This document shows positions 50,556-63,500 of a stretch of 64,000 nucleotides of DNA, piece by piece. Both the position numbers and the translations under genes were made by a program. Source of the stretch: Todiramphus chloris collaris (lineage: Eukaryota; Chordata; Aves; Coraciiformes; Alcedinidae); NCBI GenBank assembly GCA_025345505.1, contig JANVCC010000261.1, forward strand, positions 4,164,929 to 4,228,928, read 5' to 3'. Position 1 is the first letter of the stretch; each line of letters starts with the position of its first letter. The notes under the pieces are model-generated. The model made no database searches. It was not told where the DNA came from and was given only the letters and a program-made list of their open reading frames with translations.

Positions 50556-51860
50556 CTGTCAACAGATATTTGCCCTGAATCTATTTGGATTATAAATGCC
50601 CAGTGAGCTAAGACCTCAAGTGGAAAGTTGATGCTACAAGATACCGCCAAAATGAATCACACCAAAAGCAAACACGACACATCTCTAGGCCCAGAGTGAG
50701 ACAATGTCATCGTACTTTTCAATCACCATCACAATTAAAACATAGCGTTGCTGCCTCACACTTTTCCTGCCAAACCCCAGAGAGACCCACTCTATTTTTA
50801 ATGTTTTTAACACCAGTGCCCTTCAGCTGCACTGACGGTTACTCATGTTCTCCCTGCATTCACGGGGAGCAGATGTATACTTGAAGGTGTAGTCTGGTGC
50901 AGCTACCTGAAGCAAAGGACTAGTCATCCTTCTGACTTAATAAATATCATTAACCATCTAGATGCATCTTGATTTCTGGGCTGGTATTCTCCACAGTACT
51001 TCTGCAGTGCTAGATGCACTCACACTGCTCAGAGGTGGGTTTTGCCTGTAGTTAAGAGTTCACAGCAAAGCCTGCAAGCTGCACGGTGAGGTATGCTGCT
51101 TTGTGTGCTGCATGTAATAGCGTGTATACATGCATGCATGTGCTGTGTGAGGAAGTTCTAAGTACCTAAGCACTCCTAAAGTTACCTTATGCATTCGCTA
51201 CCAGAATGAATTGGGATTTGCACAGAAGACGGGGCCTCTTAAATACTGGGTAGTGCAGTGGCAGACAAATCATACCAAACAGCACAATACTTTCCATTAT
51301 ACATTAATCACCACATTTAAAATTGTTATCACCAGATTATGTGGATGCATGATTCACAGCCCACTCCCTGTCTCCAAAGAATCGGTTTTTAAACAGGCTG
51401 CCACGCGCCTACTGCACCTGATTGTTTCATCGGCACATTCCAGCTAACAAAGGCGGACGAGCCGGGGCAGAGCCCGGGACACTGATACACTTGTTCTATC
51501 CCCACAGGTGTAGCAGCCTTCTGTTTTGAAAGCTTCTGGGTGTAGGCGTTAGGGCTGCATTCTTTCTTTAATTTGTACTCGCTTCTTTTGGAGTCAGATG
51601 GAATTGCAGCCAAGTGAGGAGAGCACAGGAGTGAAAACCTGCGTTCAAAAAGCCCTGCTAGGACAGGGACCGTTACGGCAGCCCCTGAGCCCTTGCTCTC
51701 GGCCAGAGGAAGAAGAAAAAGAAAAGAAGGGAACGATACAGGGGGTGGGGGGTAACATTAAAAGCACCTTCCCATCCTCAAGCATTTTCGGTCAATATTA
51801 CTGGCAGAAAATACATTCTGAATACCATAGAACAACAGGTAACCACCATGTGAATGTATG
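50556..51860. other. Unique sequence, no gene seen
   Basis: ACATGCATGCATGT (51128-51141) is a 14-bp palindrome. The open frame 51598-51879 (+) is Glu/Lys-rich in the middle because of a purine tract and has no known domain. A short G5-T-G6 run lies at 51741-51752. Confidence 0.55.
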
Positions 51861-51980
51861 TTTTATGTATAATTATTGATACAAGCCATTATTTACATGG
51901 TTGTATAGGTGTACATTCCATATATTTTATGTATAATTATTAGAACCAGCCATTATTTACATGGGACTACAGATGTATGT
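51861..51980. repeat. 64-bp tandem duplication, two copies
   Basis: TTTTATGTATAATTATTGAT, then ACAAGCCATTATTTACATGG (from 51861), recurs from 51925 as TTTTATGTATAATTATTAGA, then ACCAGCCATTATTTACATGG. The spacing is exactly 64. Similarity continues, more weakly, through GTATAGGTGTA versus CTACAGATGTA. The array ends about 50 bp before the CR1 remnant at 52029. Confidence 0.9.
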
Positions 51981-52028
51981 AGTGGTTTATCGCCGAACAA
52001 GGAGAGGGGAGACCATGTTCTCCTCCCA

Positions 52029-52180
52029 GTTTAGACCATCTGAGGCCAGAGCGGACCATTGTATCTACCCATTCTGACCTCTCACACTCACACAACGATT
52101 TCCTCAGTTGCTCCAGTTACCAGTCTGAAGTTTCAACCTCCGAAAGCCAACAGCCTTCCATATTAATGCTTGGGCAAGGT
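52029..52180 (-). mobile_element. Old CR1 3' end, minus strand
   Basis: On the plus strand, GTTTAGACCATCTGAGGCCA, then GAGCGGACCATTGTATCTAC, then CCATTCTGACCTCTC matches the reverse complement of an old CR1 3' end (consensus as I remember it: TTTTAAGGCCAGAAGGGACC, then ATTGTGATCATCTAGTCTGA, then CCTCCTG). The following ATTTCCTCAGTTGCTCCAG...AAGCCAACAGCCTTCCATAT fits the next part (TTTCACCCAGTTACTCC...TAAAGCATATCTTCCAGAAAG) loosely. This CR1 type is shared by turtles, crocodilians and birds, so it is far older than the copy at 13228. Confidence 0.65.
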
Positions 52181-54271
52181 GTTGAATTGTCAGCTCTGAA
52201 AAATTAAGTCACTTACGTAGTAGGAGGACAGCTACGTCAGAGGTAACACGTCACCTTCTGAAGGGGATAGGTCATTCCACACCCCACACGGTCACTGCCA
52301 CCTCTCCTAAGGTGCCCCACAAGATTTCTTATAATGAGTCTTGTGGTGACCGCCTGTTCACCAGGATTTTTGTGGAGTTTTACCAGTTTCTTGTAGATTA
52401 AGTTACTCTGCATTGCATTGGAGCCCTTAGCCAGCCAATTAGGAGATTAAATTAGCTCACTGATGCTTACAAAACATCTGTGAGCAAACTGAGATTTGTA
52501 TAAAAATTCATTTTGAACAGGACCCATTTTTCATGGTCCATATAGTGTAAGATGTGCAAAGCTGACGTTCATGACTCCTGCTCATAGCTCAGTGCTCTAC
52601 ATTTAATTCCCCACAGATGGAGCTAAGAAATTACCCTCACATTTATTAAAGGAAATATCCAGGAAGGCATCTTTCTTCCAGCTCCACCTGTTTTTAAAGT
52701 CAGCTTTGGATAAACACAGAATTCTGCAGTTTGAAAAAAAAACCTTACAAATATCTTCTTTCTTTTCCCTTTGCTATTTTTTTTCTTTCCACCAACCCAG
52801 AATTCTGTTATCTTATACTTATTTTGATAAGCTACCTTCAGCTTTTCTGTCTGCACATGCAAGGAAACAAATCCAGCCCCACTTCCATTGCAAGTTTAGA
52901 CAACGTGGTTAAATTAACAGCTTGAACATTAGAAAAGAGATTAGGATAATTAATGCCAAGATGATAGAACTAGGAATGTTTTGTACTGTAGGCAGGGCCA
53001 CTATTTGGGAGGCCAAAAGAGGAGTTTTACCACCAGCTTGCAACAGGTTCTAACAGTTGAGCTTGAAAACTGTAATCACATTTCCCCGAAATGTTAGAGT
53101 CACACTTTCAAAAACACGTGCTACAAGCTGGTTCTCCAGACTCAAGTGGAAGCACCTGAAATATGCCCTATTTTCCTGATTTTAACAAGAAGAATTATTA
53201 GATGCCTAAACTATTTTAGAAAATTAAGAATTTCTTTGGATTATTTTGAGTACTTCTGCTCAGAGTTGGCCAAAGAAACGCAAGTTTGACACCTTAAAGA
53301 ACAAAGTAGCTGCTATTGATCAAAACTCCAGAAATTAATTCAAGTGGTTTTGGTTTTTTTTTTTTTTTTTAATTAAAGAAACATTTTATATCTTTCCTCT
53401 AGGACTTGTTCAATGGCCTCCCTAAAGACACTGAGATCATGAAGTAATTAAGGCCATATTTCTTGACCTGGAATTATTATTCACTGTCAAACTACCAGGT
53501 TCTTCACACAAAATGCACGACACAAAATTATAGTGGGAATTAATGGCATTGGTTATACAGACCCAGTCAAATTTCAGGAAAACAGTTTCAAAGTCAAGGG
53601 GGAAGGGAGATGCTTGATTCATGTCTGAACCATTTACAATGTGCTAACTCTGGTGAAATAAGATGGACAAGAATTTTAATATTTTAAAAGGTATTTTTGC
53701 AAGGAACAAATATAAGCTTTGCAAAGTCCAGTTTCAGAGATCTTCAGCCTTCCCAGAGCATGTGGCTGTAAAGGCTGGTTCCTAAAAACAAGTGAAATCA
53801 CCATTCCCAGTCTCAAGATGGTGCTTGGATTGTACAGAGGTGTACTGACACTTACCCAGAAGGTCCTCAAGGGCTGCTGGGTAGGCCAGAATCCCAAAAG
53901 AAAAGTCAAATTCCTCCAGAGGGACCTTCCAACTCACACAAAAAGGAACTAAAAGATGGGATGGTTATGGTTTGTGTTTTGTTTGTTTTTTAATTAAAAT
54001 AATGGGTTTGGTTGTTCTCTGTTTTAAGGTGAAGTTTTCTGTTACTATGTCTGCAATCTTTGAGTGATGCAAGAAAAATGGATTCTAGAGAGGAGTATGT
54101 GAAACAGAGAAGTGGGAATGCTAAAAGTTAGACCTATGGTTAGACCTGTAAGTAGAAATGGTCTGATTTTGAGAAGTGCTGAGAACTCAAGGTCCTTTTA
54201 GTTCTCATTCACATCACTGGAAATTTGATATGCTAAAAACATTTGAATTTACATTTCCATAACTGTCTTAC
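52181..54271. other. Unique sequence, no gene seen
   Basis: A 17-nt T run lies at 53354-53370. A strong minus-strand donor near 53855 (TGG|GTAAGT) has only a 21-nt possible exon before it and is not called. No repeat family is recognised. Confidence 0.55.
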
Positions 54272-54328
54272 CTTGGCACCAGAATACAGGTTATCAAAAC
54301 CTCCTGTTCTTCTGTTGTAATGCCCAAT
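54272..54328 (-). other. Candidate cassette exon, minus strand (57 nt)
   Basis: On the minus strand, the acceptor CCTTTTTATGTCCTCTCAG has an excellent pyrimidine tract. It is followed by 57 nt ending at the donor AAG|GTAAGA, which is also strong. One frame reads IGHYNRRTGGFDNLYSGAK, 19 whole codons, so the exon would keep phase 0 at both ends. A second frame is also open. The phase-0 end would join in frame to the internal-exon reading of 50429-50555. I recognise no protein family. Both splice sites are better than most pseudo-exons, but the segment is short and no other evidence is available from sequence alone. Confidence 0.22.
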
Positions 54329-57300
54329 CTGAGAGGACATAAAAAGGCTCACTTTCAGAGGACACAGACTCAACACTCCCCCAAACCCAGCGCTCTTATT
54401 GTCTGGAGTTAGAATGGTAGTTAGAATGGTACCTTCTGGGGTACCCAGAAGAATTTTCATTTGAAAACCCAGACTTTCAGTGCCCTAGTCTCTGCACCCA
54501 AGCTGCTTCCCGACTCTCCAGAGCTGAGGCCACCAGAAACACATTCAGAGGTGTTCTCCCGTGCCTTCTCAGAAGGCGGCACTGGAAAATCACTTCATCA
54601 GGGCCATTACATCCCAAAGAAACATCAGGTTCGTTTGAGCTGCAAACTGCTCTGTCCTCAGCAATTTGTGGCTTTCTGTGTACCCTTACACCTCCAGCTT
54701 GAATCCATCCAAAAAATTTTCCTCCCCCAAAACACACATCCTTTTGTTTGTTTTTACCTACCCTCCTGCCTGTTTAGCTGTACACTGCTCTATTATGTGG
54801 TCTCTGTGTTTTCCAGGCAGATTTTCCTCATTTAAGGGATCTCTTAAGTGAAGCCTATTTGAATAAATGAGGATGATATAGCCCACCCACCCTAAGCTCC
54901 CTATCTGTCTTCTGAGACCTGGCTTTTACCAAGAGCCAAAACCTCGTCTTTGGACTGCAAAAGTCTTAAGGGATTCCTTTACTAACCAGACTAGCTGTAG
55001 AGGTTTGCAAATTATGAATTTAGATATACAGGCAAATAAAGCCCAGATATCTTAGAAAATAGACCTTGGAAGACTTCTTTTCTTGCCACAGAATATGAGC
55101 TAGCACCAGAACTAATTTTTTATGATCTCCACAAATGTGAATATAGTTCTGGGAATCCTCGCAGTCCCTAATTCCAACCATACCAAATTACAACATTTTA
55201 GTTTGTACGTGCACACAGAGGAGGTGTCTTGGGCCTTGTGGCTGTCCAAATGGGTACTTGCCTGAGATGCCCTAACGATCATAGCAAACTGGTATTTCAC
55301 TGGCCGGTAGATTTTGATTTCTCTGTCAAAATCACTCATATCAGTGTTGCAATGCTTATACTTTCAGATGTAGGATTGGGTTGTTGCTGAAAGAAACATT
55401 GACAGGGAAAGGCTTTATATATTGATACAGTGAACATCTACAAGCAGGATCATGCCAAGTGATGCTTGGAGGTGGGGGCTGGGAGATAGAGGGGCTCTTT
55501 TTGTACTGAAGACATTGCTGAATATCAAATGGCAGGTATCAGAGTGACAGCTTTTGTTTTCATAGCCTATTGAAAAGTTAACGAAGTAAAGAAGATATAA
55601 TCATTCAGGTAAAGCAGGATACGAAGCAGGCCAGGGCTTGCACTAAAAATGCATAAAGTTATTTCACTAAAAGACAGAGGCACTTGCCCATGGCAGGTGC
55701 AAAACTTAGGCAGTGCTCTGATTGCCTCAAGAAAGGAAAAAACCTGCAGAAAATGTTGGGACATGTTCTAAGCCTCCTCAACAGTCGTTCTCCTTCCCCC
55801 CCCCTTTCTTTTTTTTTTTTCTCCCTTGTTGAATACTTTAGGTCGTATCTTTATTGTCTGCCAGCAAAGGCTGTGGTTTTCAGGGCTCCAAGCAACAGGG
55901 GAGGGAGAGCACACACAAAAATCTTGAGTGGTTTAGAAAAGTCTCTGAATCAGGAGATTTCTTTTCATGACGAAGATGATATGGCAGAGCTTTAAAGTAT
56001 GTGTCTCCTGTAAACCAGAGAAAGGACAATATTTGAGGCTGACTCATGTCTGTCTGACTCTGCTCATGGGTTGAAGGAAAAATGTCAACCTCACCTCAGC
56101 TGCCACTTGAAAACTCTGCGTGTTTGGTTTCCTTGGTTTCCCCTTGATCTTAGGTGTTCGGGTCCTTCTGCTATTGAGACATACTTGCCCTGTTGCTCTC
56201 AGTGTGTATCCATATTGCCCTGGTTTGCCCCAGCTTCCTGACCTCCTCATCCCCCATGGGGTAACTAAAAGCCCTGGCCTGGGGAAGCCAGAGCATGCAG
56301 CGAGCCAGGGCCAGGCCCCAACCTGTGATACAGGCGTGACCTGGGACCCACTGCAGACCCCATGGCATGAGTTGGGCCCCCAAAGCAGCGCCCTGCTGAC
56401 AGCTTAGCACCACATGGCTACCATGAGGACTGAAGGACTTGTCATATCCAGCATGACCTTCTCATCCCCTTAGATTTCAAATAAAAGGCATCACCATGTG
56501 ACATACTGGTCCCTCACCCCCTCCAGCCGGCCAAGCCCAGCTCTCTCACACACCCAGCAGAGACCCCAGCCCGCACCAGGAGGGCATTTTTTGTTCAGAC
56601 CAGTGCCTATAAAGCAAGAGTGAAAGGATGTACTGGAAGCCGTGGAAGCTCTTGCAAAGCAAAATCCTTATGATTTGATGAATCATCTAGTGAAGAAGCT
56701 CTCAAAGCTGCCAGAAAACACAGAAACAAAGGAACTCATTTGATATCAGACTAGTCAAGAGGTGCCAATTTGTTTGGCCAAACCCATCGCTGTGTGATAG
56801 CACGTTGATAGCTGTTTTGCTAGCTGCCTAATTTTGACATGGTCAGAGACTCCCACTGAAAGCAAGAAGCGGTGAGGATTGAGTTTAAAGGAAATTACTA
56901 ATTTGGACTGGAAATTGAAGGTACTTAAAAACAAGTTCAACTTCTCGCTATCATTGGGGAAAAAAAAAAAATGGAAGCAGACAAATTTATGTTATACCTT
57001 ATTGCTCAAGCTCGACAGTACCTGGAAGACTCAGAAGCAGGCACTGACCTGCATGCATTTTTCCAGCCCCAGCCCTTGATGATATGAGTAAGAGACAGGA
57101 AAACAGAGGAAGCTTTGAAAAACACAGGCTTGAAGGACAGAACTGCTTGAGTGAGTAGTTTTCAGTGGCAGCTGCCAGGCACCAGGGACCATACAATCCA
57201 GCAAACCTCCTTGCAGAGCAGATGGCAGAGGCGCTTCAGCCACGGAGAAAATTCCCTCCTGGATGTAGCTTTGTTTGTGTGTTTGATCCCCACGCACGCA

Positions 57301-60058
57301 AACACACACCTGACTCTCTCCCTTCCTCCCTTGCGCACAGCCAGGGGCAGATGTGTGTAGGAGAGCCCTTTGGTAACGCAGCTCCTCCTGTCCCAGCAGC
57401 TCCCCGCTCTCCCTGGCAGCCATCGAAGCAAATGGATCACTGAGCACTTCCCCGGAGAGAGGAATTTTGGTGCCTACAGGTAGACGGTGTGCAGGGGAGA
57501 GGCATGGTTATTGTAGTGGTTTCCTGTCAGCCTGCCGCTCAGCAGCCTTCCAGGCATGCTCCTTTCCTCGTGAGGCAGGCCACAGCACACTTGATCTTTC
57601 CACATCAAACCCTAACGCTCCTTGACTTCTACCTCCCTGCCATCCTTTTCCCCTCATTTCCCATCCCCAGTTCCTCTCTGCTCCAGGTGTTTTGAAATAA
57701 TTCACCGATCAGAGTCTCCCTCTGTGAGCCAGATAAGCCATAGGGCCAAGGGAGAAAGAGATCAAAAATACCACTTTTCTTTTGGCAAAGCTCCTCCAGC
57801 CTGCAAGCTTGTAGCTACCAGACGGATAGAAAGGAATTGTGGTGACTGCTTGGACTTGTGTCATAAGCCAAGGGCTGTAGGTGAGAACACAGCTTCAGCA
57901 CAGTGCAAGGAGCAGCTGGTGGATGGAAAGAGCTCGGGCAAAGCAAACCGAGAATGAAGGTGTACAGCCTACAGTCATGTGCGTGTGAGGGAATGCAGTC
58001 ACCACACTGCTGTAGGGCTGCTCATGTAGGACTCGGTGCTGTTCAAGACATCTAGATAGAACTTTCTGTCTATGTGGGGTTTCAGACTCCAGCACCTTCA
58101 GATTCAAAATTAAACAGAGTCATAAATCTGGAGGGATACAATTTTATTTGGCCAGCCTTATTGGGATAAGCATTTGAAACAAGAAAACACCTAAAAAATT
58201 GTGTTCAGGACTATCTTCATAGAAGTTGATCAGCAGTATGAAAAAAGCAATAATAAACTACCAAAAAAGATACATAATAAATAACAACATGGAAGGAAAC
58301 TAGTGGGAAGGGCAAAATAACTTAACAATTACAGAAATAGGCTGGCTGAGAACAGGACATCAGTGAAAGCCCCGTTGGCAGATGAGAGCCAAATGTGTCC
58401 ACAACTCTAAAGGTCTCCTATCACCTTTGTACAGAACTCTCCACAGAGCTTATGCTATAAGCATAAATAAGATGATACATCAGTGAGGCCTGCTCCAAGT
58501 AAGGAAGATGTGAACCCTTGCTGATAGCAGGGGATTTTTCCAGCACAAAGGAGGATAGTTTGGCAGAGGAGACATGAGAAAATAACTGGACTCAGAATTA
58601 CAGCGCTATCCAAGATCTTCTCAGAGCAGGATCTCCATCCAGATTCCCAGCCTGCCTGTCCACGCTCAGTCGCTTGGGCCAAGGATTATTTTATGTCAAT
58701 AAACTCAGCCCTTTTCCAGGGAATAGGAAATTCATCCAGTGTGGATGAATTGGCTGATATATGAAAGGAACAGCTCCAGAGAAAATAATTCTAATTACAC
58801 TGTAGGAAAGGCAGTGCAGGCAAACAGTAGAAAGTGAAAATCTCAAGGGAAAAGGAAAAGCTGATTCCAAAAGAATAAACCCAAAAGAAGAGCGTGTATC
58901 TGATGTGTCATCAGTGTACTTTGCACTTCTCCAAGACAGAGGGATAAAGATGTGACATGTTAACGTGTTGTTGCCTTTCTCTGGGTTAAAGGGCACACCA
59001 CACGTCAGGAATCCCTCCCTCATCCTCTAGCAAAGGACTGATACCTGCAGAGACCACACATTCCACCTGACTACAGGCAAAACCAGAGTATCTGATTGCA
59101 TTTTCTTGCAGAAACTGTGATTTTAGAACTGCCTTATTTTTACAAAACAGCAACAGCCACTTGTGCCTATTATGTAGTGAGAAGGAAGAAAAAAATCCCC
59201 ATTTTAAATGATAAGTAGCCATCAGATCACCCAGATCCTGAGCCAGCAGGTAGTGGTGGGTATTCTGTGCTGGGTTAAAAGGGAAAAATAGACTTTCTCA
59301 AGCTATTGTTCAAGAGCAACCTGAGAGGACTGATTTTTGCTATGAATTGCTTCTCTGATGAACTTTCTATTACTGAAAGGGGCAGGTTACTCCCAAGTTT
59401 TCCCCTGCTTAGTGCTCAGATCTGAGGAATGTATTTTTGCAAGAAGTCTTCTCCACTGTGCCGAGACAGCAGTCTCGACAATGCCTTGGCCTCGAAGCCA
59501 CACTGTAACTAGAGGCCCAAATCAGACTGGCATCTGAAGAGTGCTCCCCTGATTTGCTCAGCTCTGGTTGCTATATTGCAGGGGTGAAATGCCACCAAAC
59601 GGACTAGAAAAAAAAACCCAAAACATTTAAAAACTGTTTTGTAATTATCTTGGCAGCACATTTACTGCAATTATGAGGAAATTGCATTTAACCACATACT
59701 ATGGGTTTAATTTTCTGTTCAATTAATGCAATTGTTTTGCAGTTGTTAATTCTTAACTTCAGCTCCAATATTTTGTACGAAGGGAGAAGAAATTTTTTTA
59801 AGTTTATGGGGCTGATTTGGTGTGTGCATAGTAATGAGATCAGATTGTTATAAAATGAAGGAATTCCTTATTAAACAGTCAGCTTTACTGATCTTAATTG
59901 CAAGCTGCATCTCTACATGGCACCTGTACATTCTGAAGTGTTGTCATAACCCTCAGAGCTATGTAAACAAGCAAGTCCTGTCGTGTTGCTGGCTGACTCC
60001 AGCAATCGCAGAGACAGACAAAGTGATCTCCAAGGAGTCAGGTATATATGTGTACATT
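54329..60058. other. Unique sequence, no gene supported
   Basis: TTAGAATGGTAG/TTAGAATGGTAC (54409-54432) is a 12-bp tandem duplication. 56200-56580 and 57150-57460 are GC-richer. The latter carries long overlapping open frames on both strands (138 codons minus, 92 plus), the mark of low stop density rather than coding. 59625-59760 is a dense AT-rich block with many homeodomain-type ATTA words. Confidence 0.55.
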
Positions 60059-60089
60059 AAAAAAAAAAAAAAAAAAGAAGAAGAAGAAA
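60059..60089 (+). repeat. A18 run followed by (GAA)4
   Basis: Eighteen A (60059-60076) grade into GAAGAAGAAGAA. This is simple sequence, with no element body recognised upstream. Confidence 0.85.
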
Positions 60090-60454
60090 TAAAGTAAAGA
60101 AGGAAGGAGCAGTGCTTAAGCAATAGGACAATTAAAAAAGAAATCCATGCTTAATGAGGAAGAAGGTGAATCACTTCAAAACCCAAAAGATATACAAGAT
60201 GAGCACATCTGAATGGCTAAATTCCTGATTCCAAACCCAGTTTTCTCAGGGATCCTGGTTTCCACAGAGGTAAAACTGGGGAAAAGCCCGCTTTAGTGTC
60301 TACATTTTTTCATGCCTGTTTGAAACTGGGACTCTCCTATTTTCTTGAGGCCAATTTTGAAACATGCAGCTCTCAGCAGCAGCTCATCTGGTTCATCCAC
60401 AGGTTTTTAAAAGTCAGATTCTTAAGTCAGTGCAGGGCGGGTAGGAGTATGAGC

Positions 60455-60541
60455 AGCCAGATTCTTAGCTGGCATAAATCAGCATCATTCCACCACAGTA
60501 CATTGTGCAATGTTGATTTACACCAGCTATGAAATTAGCCC
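60455..60541. mobile_element. MITE-like palindromic element
   Basis: The left arm AGCTGGCATAAATCAGCAT (from 60467) and the right arm ATGTTGATTTACACCAGCT (to 60528) are imperfect reverse complements around a short centre. The outer flanks continue the symmetry loosely: AGCCAGATTCTT on the left and ATGAAATTAGCCC on the right. The arrangement fits a remembered amniote element of the form GGGCCAGATCCTCAGCTGG...TAAATCAGCAT...ATGCTGATTTACACCAGC...GATCTGGCCC. It is probably a non-autonomous DNA transposon. No target duplication was found. Confidence 0.6.
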
Positions 60542-63500
60542 ACAGTACTCTGCCATGAAAAAAATATAACTCCCGGCAGCAAAGAGGTGAAAACCTTCAG
60601 GCTAGCCTGATATTTATCTGTCTGGACCATTTAGATTTTGATCACTGTCACATTCCCCTTTCATATACCCTTCTAGTCCTGCTTGGCTCCAGAGGTGAAA
60701 TTTTCAGAACAGACTAATACCAGACTAAACTGCTTACACAGGGGGACCAGTGTGAAGCTGAAGCTTAGTAGTTTACAAAATCCTGACAAAGTCTACTCAT
60801 TCCCAAGTTGCAATATGCACTGGGCTGTTTCTGACAAAATGTGATGTATCCAGGGGAAAAGTGGCCTTTCAGAAAAGAGTCTGAGACTGTTGCTCTGTCT
60901 GTAAGGGGGATGACTGAAAATTGAACAAAACAAAGCCAAGAAAATTTGCCTGATAATCTCTGCCAGAAATTGTTTGACTGTTCATGTTCTTGTCCTTCAA
61001 CCATTCACACTGGAAAAGCTGGTAACATCTCCATGTCTTTCCCTCAGCCTCTTGTGACACCAGCCTTGAGCTTCCGAGAAGCACAAAGCGTTGGGTAATA
61101 AATATCCTGCATTTTGCACTTCCTTTATCACCTGCAGTTAATAATCCAAAAGCACCTCTTAAACAGAATTAAAATGCTGAGGCAAGCATCAAAGTTCAGA
61201 CTCCTCTGGTTCTAATGTATGCACGGTGATGCATGCTTTCATTTGGTTTGATAACCATCCTCAGCAACAAGGAGAAACAACTCTATCCTAAGTTCAGCCT
61301 TCACTCCGAAAGAGCCAAAGGTTTGCCAGAAAGCAGTCTACTGAACCAGCCACAGCATTCTCAGACACTCCGAGAGGCACTGGCAGATAAACCCTTTCAA
61401 ACAGCGATTACTCAAGCCTTGCCAGCAATGTCTGTCTGCAGCACGCTTTCCTTTGCCACACCATGTGATCAGAGAGGAGTTTCCCTAAGTCGTTTTCTTA
61501 TGGATGGAAATCAGAGATGATGCCTTCACCATTCTTCTCCCAGACTTTCTCGATACATTTTTCCCAGGGCCAAAACTCCTTAGCACATGCACAAAACCCA
61601 GACAGTGCCAGCAGACACTGCCTTTTGTTTTGTTTTGTTCTTTTCAGGCTCTCCCCTTTTTTCAGCTTTCGCTTTGTTTTTACCCAAAAGGCCAAGCAAA
61701 ATACAAGCCAACAGTTTGCTGCACGGAGAGGCAAATGATGCAAGGTGGCTTCAGCCACGTTTCCAAGCCAGTGCCTCCCTGCAAGCTCTCCGTGAGCCAC
61801 GCTGCACAGCTGTGCACACCTGGAAGGTGGTGTGTGCAGCTCGGGGAGGTGTCCGTGTTACTGTGAGTGCCCCCCTGTGGTACTGTACTGCCAGCTGAGC
61901 CTTAGGACAGAAAAAACCACTTGTTACCCTGCAATAACCTGTTCCTGCGGAGAGCATCAGGTTTCACAGCAGGTTGGCTTCCCTCTACTGTAGGAGGAAA
62001 TCAATTAGAATAAGCTGTTGGAATCACCCTCGGTAAAGGCAATCTGGAAATGCTCCTAGGAGCATGGGAACGAAGTGATGAAGCTCTTCACAGTGTTGAA
62101 GCTGTATTGAACAATGTCATTAAGGGCTGGGTTCAGCCGCAGTCCTGAGTTATTATGGTTTGTTTATTGTTAGCGTTGCCTGGCCAGGCCTTTGAGGTGG
62201 AGGAGTTTAGTGTGTGAATGGCAGCACCCGAGTGAGACTCACCACCACCGTTCACTTCTGATTCTGCAAAGCTGTGATCTTCGACACTGGATGGCAAGGT
62301 AAGGGGGCCCAAATGGGAAAGCAGTTTCTAAGCAAGGAAGGCATCAAAATTCCTCAATTGACTGTGATATCCTGAATTAGGGTTGGACAATCCTGTAGCT
62401 CTTTCCCTGACTGAACATAATGGCAGCAGAAGCAAGCTGGGGTGAAGCAGTGGAGAATTGGGCCATGTGCTCGAGCATCGCTTTCCGTTCCCCAGTATGG
62501 TGGGGAGCCACCACCTAGTCTTCCCAATGGAAGGCTGCTTTAGCCCATGGGCAAAACTCCACCAGGATCCTTCCCCTGAGGCTGACAGAAGCAGGAAGGT
62601 AGGAAACCTTGAACCCTCACAAAGCCTGGCTGTGACCTTTTGCTTTTACTGCTGTCACCTGCTTTGGAAACCAAGGTACTCAGTTCCCCTTCTTTCAGAG
62701 AAGCAAAATTGCTCAAAGATTTCCCTGCCTGACCTTTCTACCCACCTGTGTTGAAGGTGGCTCTAGGTTCTGGTTCACACCTTGGGCAGTTCCAGAGGAA
62801 CATTCACTTCTGTTCTTTTTTCTTGGACCTCTTGGTGACAATGTTCCTAACGCCACTTGTTCAACTGCTGACCTTTTCTTTGATACAAACAGCCCTTTAC
62901 TCCATGTCTCCAGTCAGGAGTTCCAACAAATAGGTTAGATGTTCTCAGTTAACCATGTAATAACTCCATTTTTCTCTTGCTTTGATAAGTATTTAGTTTT
63001 GGTCTTTGTTGTTTATTTGGTTTGGGTTTTTTATGGATAGTACAATGCAGTAAAGAATAAGGGATTTTTAACCTACATTTTTAAGCAATTTAATTTTAAT
63101 TCTTAAACTGAATTATTCTCTAAGAATCAGAGTTGAGACCTTGAGCTTTCACTACTCTTAATAACAGTCTGTGTGAAAACCACCCCGCCTTTTTCATATC
63201 TTCCTTTGGATATTGTGTCAAACTTTCAGAACCCGGGTTTGAAAATGTTGCCCATACCTATTTACTCATCCTTGTAATTAGATAACAGTGATGGGAGGAG
63301 TTCATCTTTCTTTTACGTGATTCAAGTAAGGGCATGTCCACTACCTTTCTCTGGAAGTTACTCAGCCTAATAGCCTTGCTTTTGAAATGTTTTTCTTGAC
63401 AATCAGATGACTTTAAAAGCTTGCTGTCTTTTCAATTCAAAAGCCATTTCATTCCCTCTTCTCAGCCTTTCTGAGAAGGAACTCAGAATCTGAATGAAAT

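Noticed and set aside
57031-57447. Overlapping long open frames on both strands (138 codons minus, 92 plus)
   Set aside because: Mirror-open frames reflect a GC-rich, stop-poor patch. Neither strand reads like a protein, and no splice pair fits.
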